Source: Bacteroides ovatus (lineage in GTDB: Bacteria; Bacteroidota; Bacteroidia; Bacteroidales; Bacteroidaceae). From it: a stretch of DNA of 15,546 nucleotides. The notes under the pieces were generated by a model. That model was not told the origin of the DNA, did no database searches, and saw only the letters and a program-made list of their open reading frames with translations. A program made the translations under genes and the position numbers. Shown here piece by piece: positions 14,965 to 15,546 of the stretch. The stretch lies in NCBI GenBank assembly GCA_030844565.1, contig JAUUNK010000112.1, forward strand, positions 1-15,546. Direction: 5' to 3'. Every line of letters starts with the position of its first letter. The first letter of the stretch is position 1.

Positions 14965-14988
14965 ATAAGGTAGGATTCCTCGCCTTAT
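14965..14988 (+). terminator. Possible weak terminator hairpin after the cupin gene
   Basis: ATAAGG (14965-14970) pairs with CCTTAT (14983-14988), with an inner AGG/CCT pairing around ATT. There is no clean U-tract, so it may only pause transcription. The rest of the 166-bp gap holds a lone half FNR box (TTGAT at 15013-15017) and no full -7 element. Confidence 0.3.
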
Positions 14989-15114
14989 ATATCGGACTTT
15001 TCAAGGATTTAGTTGATTTTTCATAGGTAACTACGTGTTGGAAGCGCATTTAGAAAATAATGCTATTTGTTTTAAATATATTTTTATAAATAGTTATTGT
15101 AAAATTGTACTTAG

Positions 15115-15546
15115 ATGAAAATAACTGTACTTGTCGATAATAATACTATAATTGATAATTATTATCAAGGTGAACCTGCTGTATGTTACTATATTGAAGA
15201 TGATGATACTAACATTCTCTTTGATGTCGGCTATTCAGATGTGTTTATTAGAAATGCGAAAGCGCTAAATGTTGATTTAGCAAGTATTTCAACAGTTGTC
15301 CTTTCACATGGACATAACGACCATACAAGAGGACTAAAATATTTAATTAATAAGGTTTCGCTACGTAACACTAAACTTGTAGCACACCCTGATGTTTTCA
15401 ATACAAGGATTGAAAATGGTATAAATATTGGTTCTCCTTTTTCAAAAAAGGAAATGGCTAAAGTTATTGACTTGAATTTAATATCTACTCCTATGCAAGT
15501 TAGTGATAACATTCTCTTCTTGGGAGAAATACCTATGTATTATGAG
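15115..15546 (+). CDS. Metallo-beta-lactamase-fold hydrolase, COG1237 type (3' part outside window)
   Basis: The first 144 residues are visible and the frame is open at the right edge. The metal-binding motif H65-G-H-N-D69-H70 lies in VVLSHGHNDHTRGL, preceded by the strand motif ILFDVG (34-39) and followed by KLVAHPDVF (His91). The early VLVDNN and the ILFDVGYSDVFIRNAKALNVDL arrangement match the COG1237 group, related to archaeal 7,8-dihydropterin-6-methyl-4-(beta-D-ribofuranosyl)-aminobenzene-5'-phosphate synthase. Most bacterial members have no established substrate. The start at 15115 gives a natural first strand MKITVLV. No full FNR box or clear promoter was found upstream, so it may be read through from the cupin gene. 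Confidence 0.85.
   Translation, partial: MKITVLVDNNTIIDNYYQGEPAVCYYIEDDDTNILFDVGYSDVFIRNAKALNVDLASISTVVLSHGHNDHTRGLKYLINKVSLRNTKLVAHPDVFNTRIENGINIGSPFSKKEMAKVIDLNLISTPMQVSDNILFLGEIPMYYE

Noticed and set aside
15013..15026. FNR half-site before the MBL-fold gene
   Set aside because: Only the left half TTGAT matches, and no TAnnTTTG element lies 22 bp downstream.

Overview
The window looks like a Bacteroides (or close Bacteroidales) genome. It has a SusC/SusD pair, many lipoproteins with the Bacteroidales surface-export pattern, and several promoters with the Bacteroidetes -7 element TAnnTTTG. It divides into three blocks of different origin: a chromosomal glycan-use and lipoprotein block (1 to about 10.2 kb), a stretch with the small-gene signature of Bacteroides integrative conjugative elements (about 10.8-12.9 kb), and a visibly AT-richer four-gene block (12.9 kb to the right edge).

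Block 1. On the minus strand, read from right to left, lie a secreted TIM-barrel sugar isomerase/epimerase-like protein (6149-7039), a DUF4957/DUF5123-type beta-helix lipoprotein (4489-6018), a SusC TonB-dependent transporter (1075-4458) and the N-terminal 355 residues of its SusD partner (1-1065, running off the left edge). This is the uptake core of a polysaccharide utilization locus. The beta-helix family suggests a pectic substrate, but no degradative enzyme is visible. Divergently, on the plus strand, are a 6-bladed beta-propeller lipoprotein (7221-8372), a collagen-like lipoprotein (8403-8876) and an unrecognised cytoplasmic protein (8970-9983). The last seems to have lost its first codons to an in-frame TGA. 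Two overlapping hairpins built from a four-times-repeated 16-mer follow it.

Block 2. About 1.3 kb without genes (9984-11331) holds a candidate integration core, a run of five short perfect stem-loops and a roughly 187-bp imperfect palindrome. Six short plus-strand genes follow (69-101 aa, one DUF3873-like). No integrase, relaxase or transfer gene is in the window, so only part of the element is seen.

Block 3. Four plus-strand genes encode a patatin-like protein with a degenerate nucleophile elbow, a Crp/Fnr-family regulator, a small cupin and a COG1237-type metallo-beta-lactamase-fold protein (cut by the right edge). The regulator's recognition helix has the FNR-type E-x-x-S-R signature. Perfect FNR boxes (TTGAT-N4-ATCAA) sit exactly 22 bp upstream of perfect -7 elements in front of both the patatin and cupin genes. 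The block therefore looks like a self-contained regulon, probably cargo of the mobile element. This is the most interesting signal in the window.
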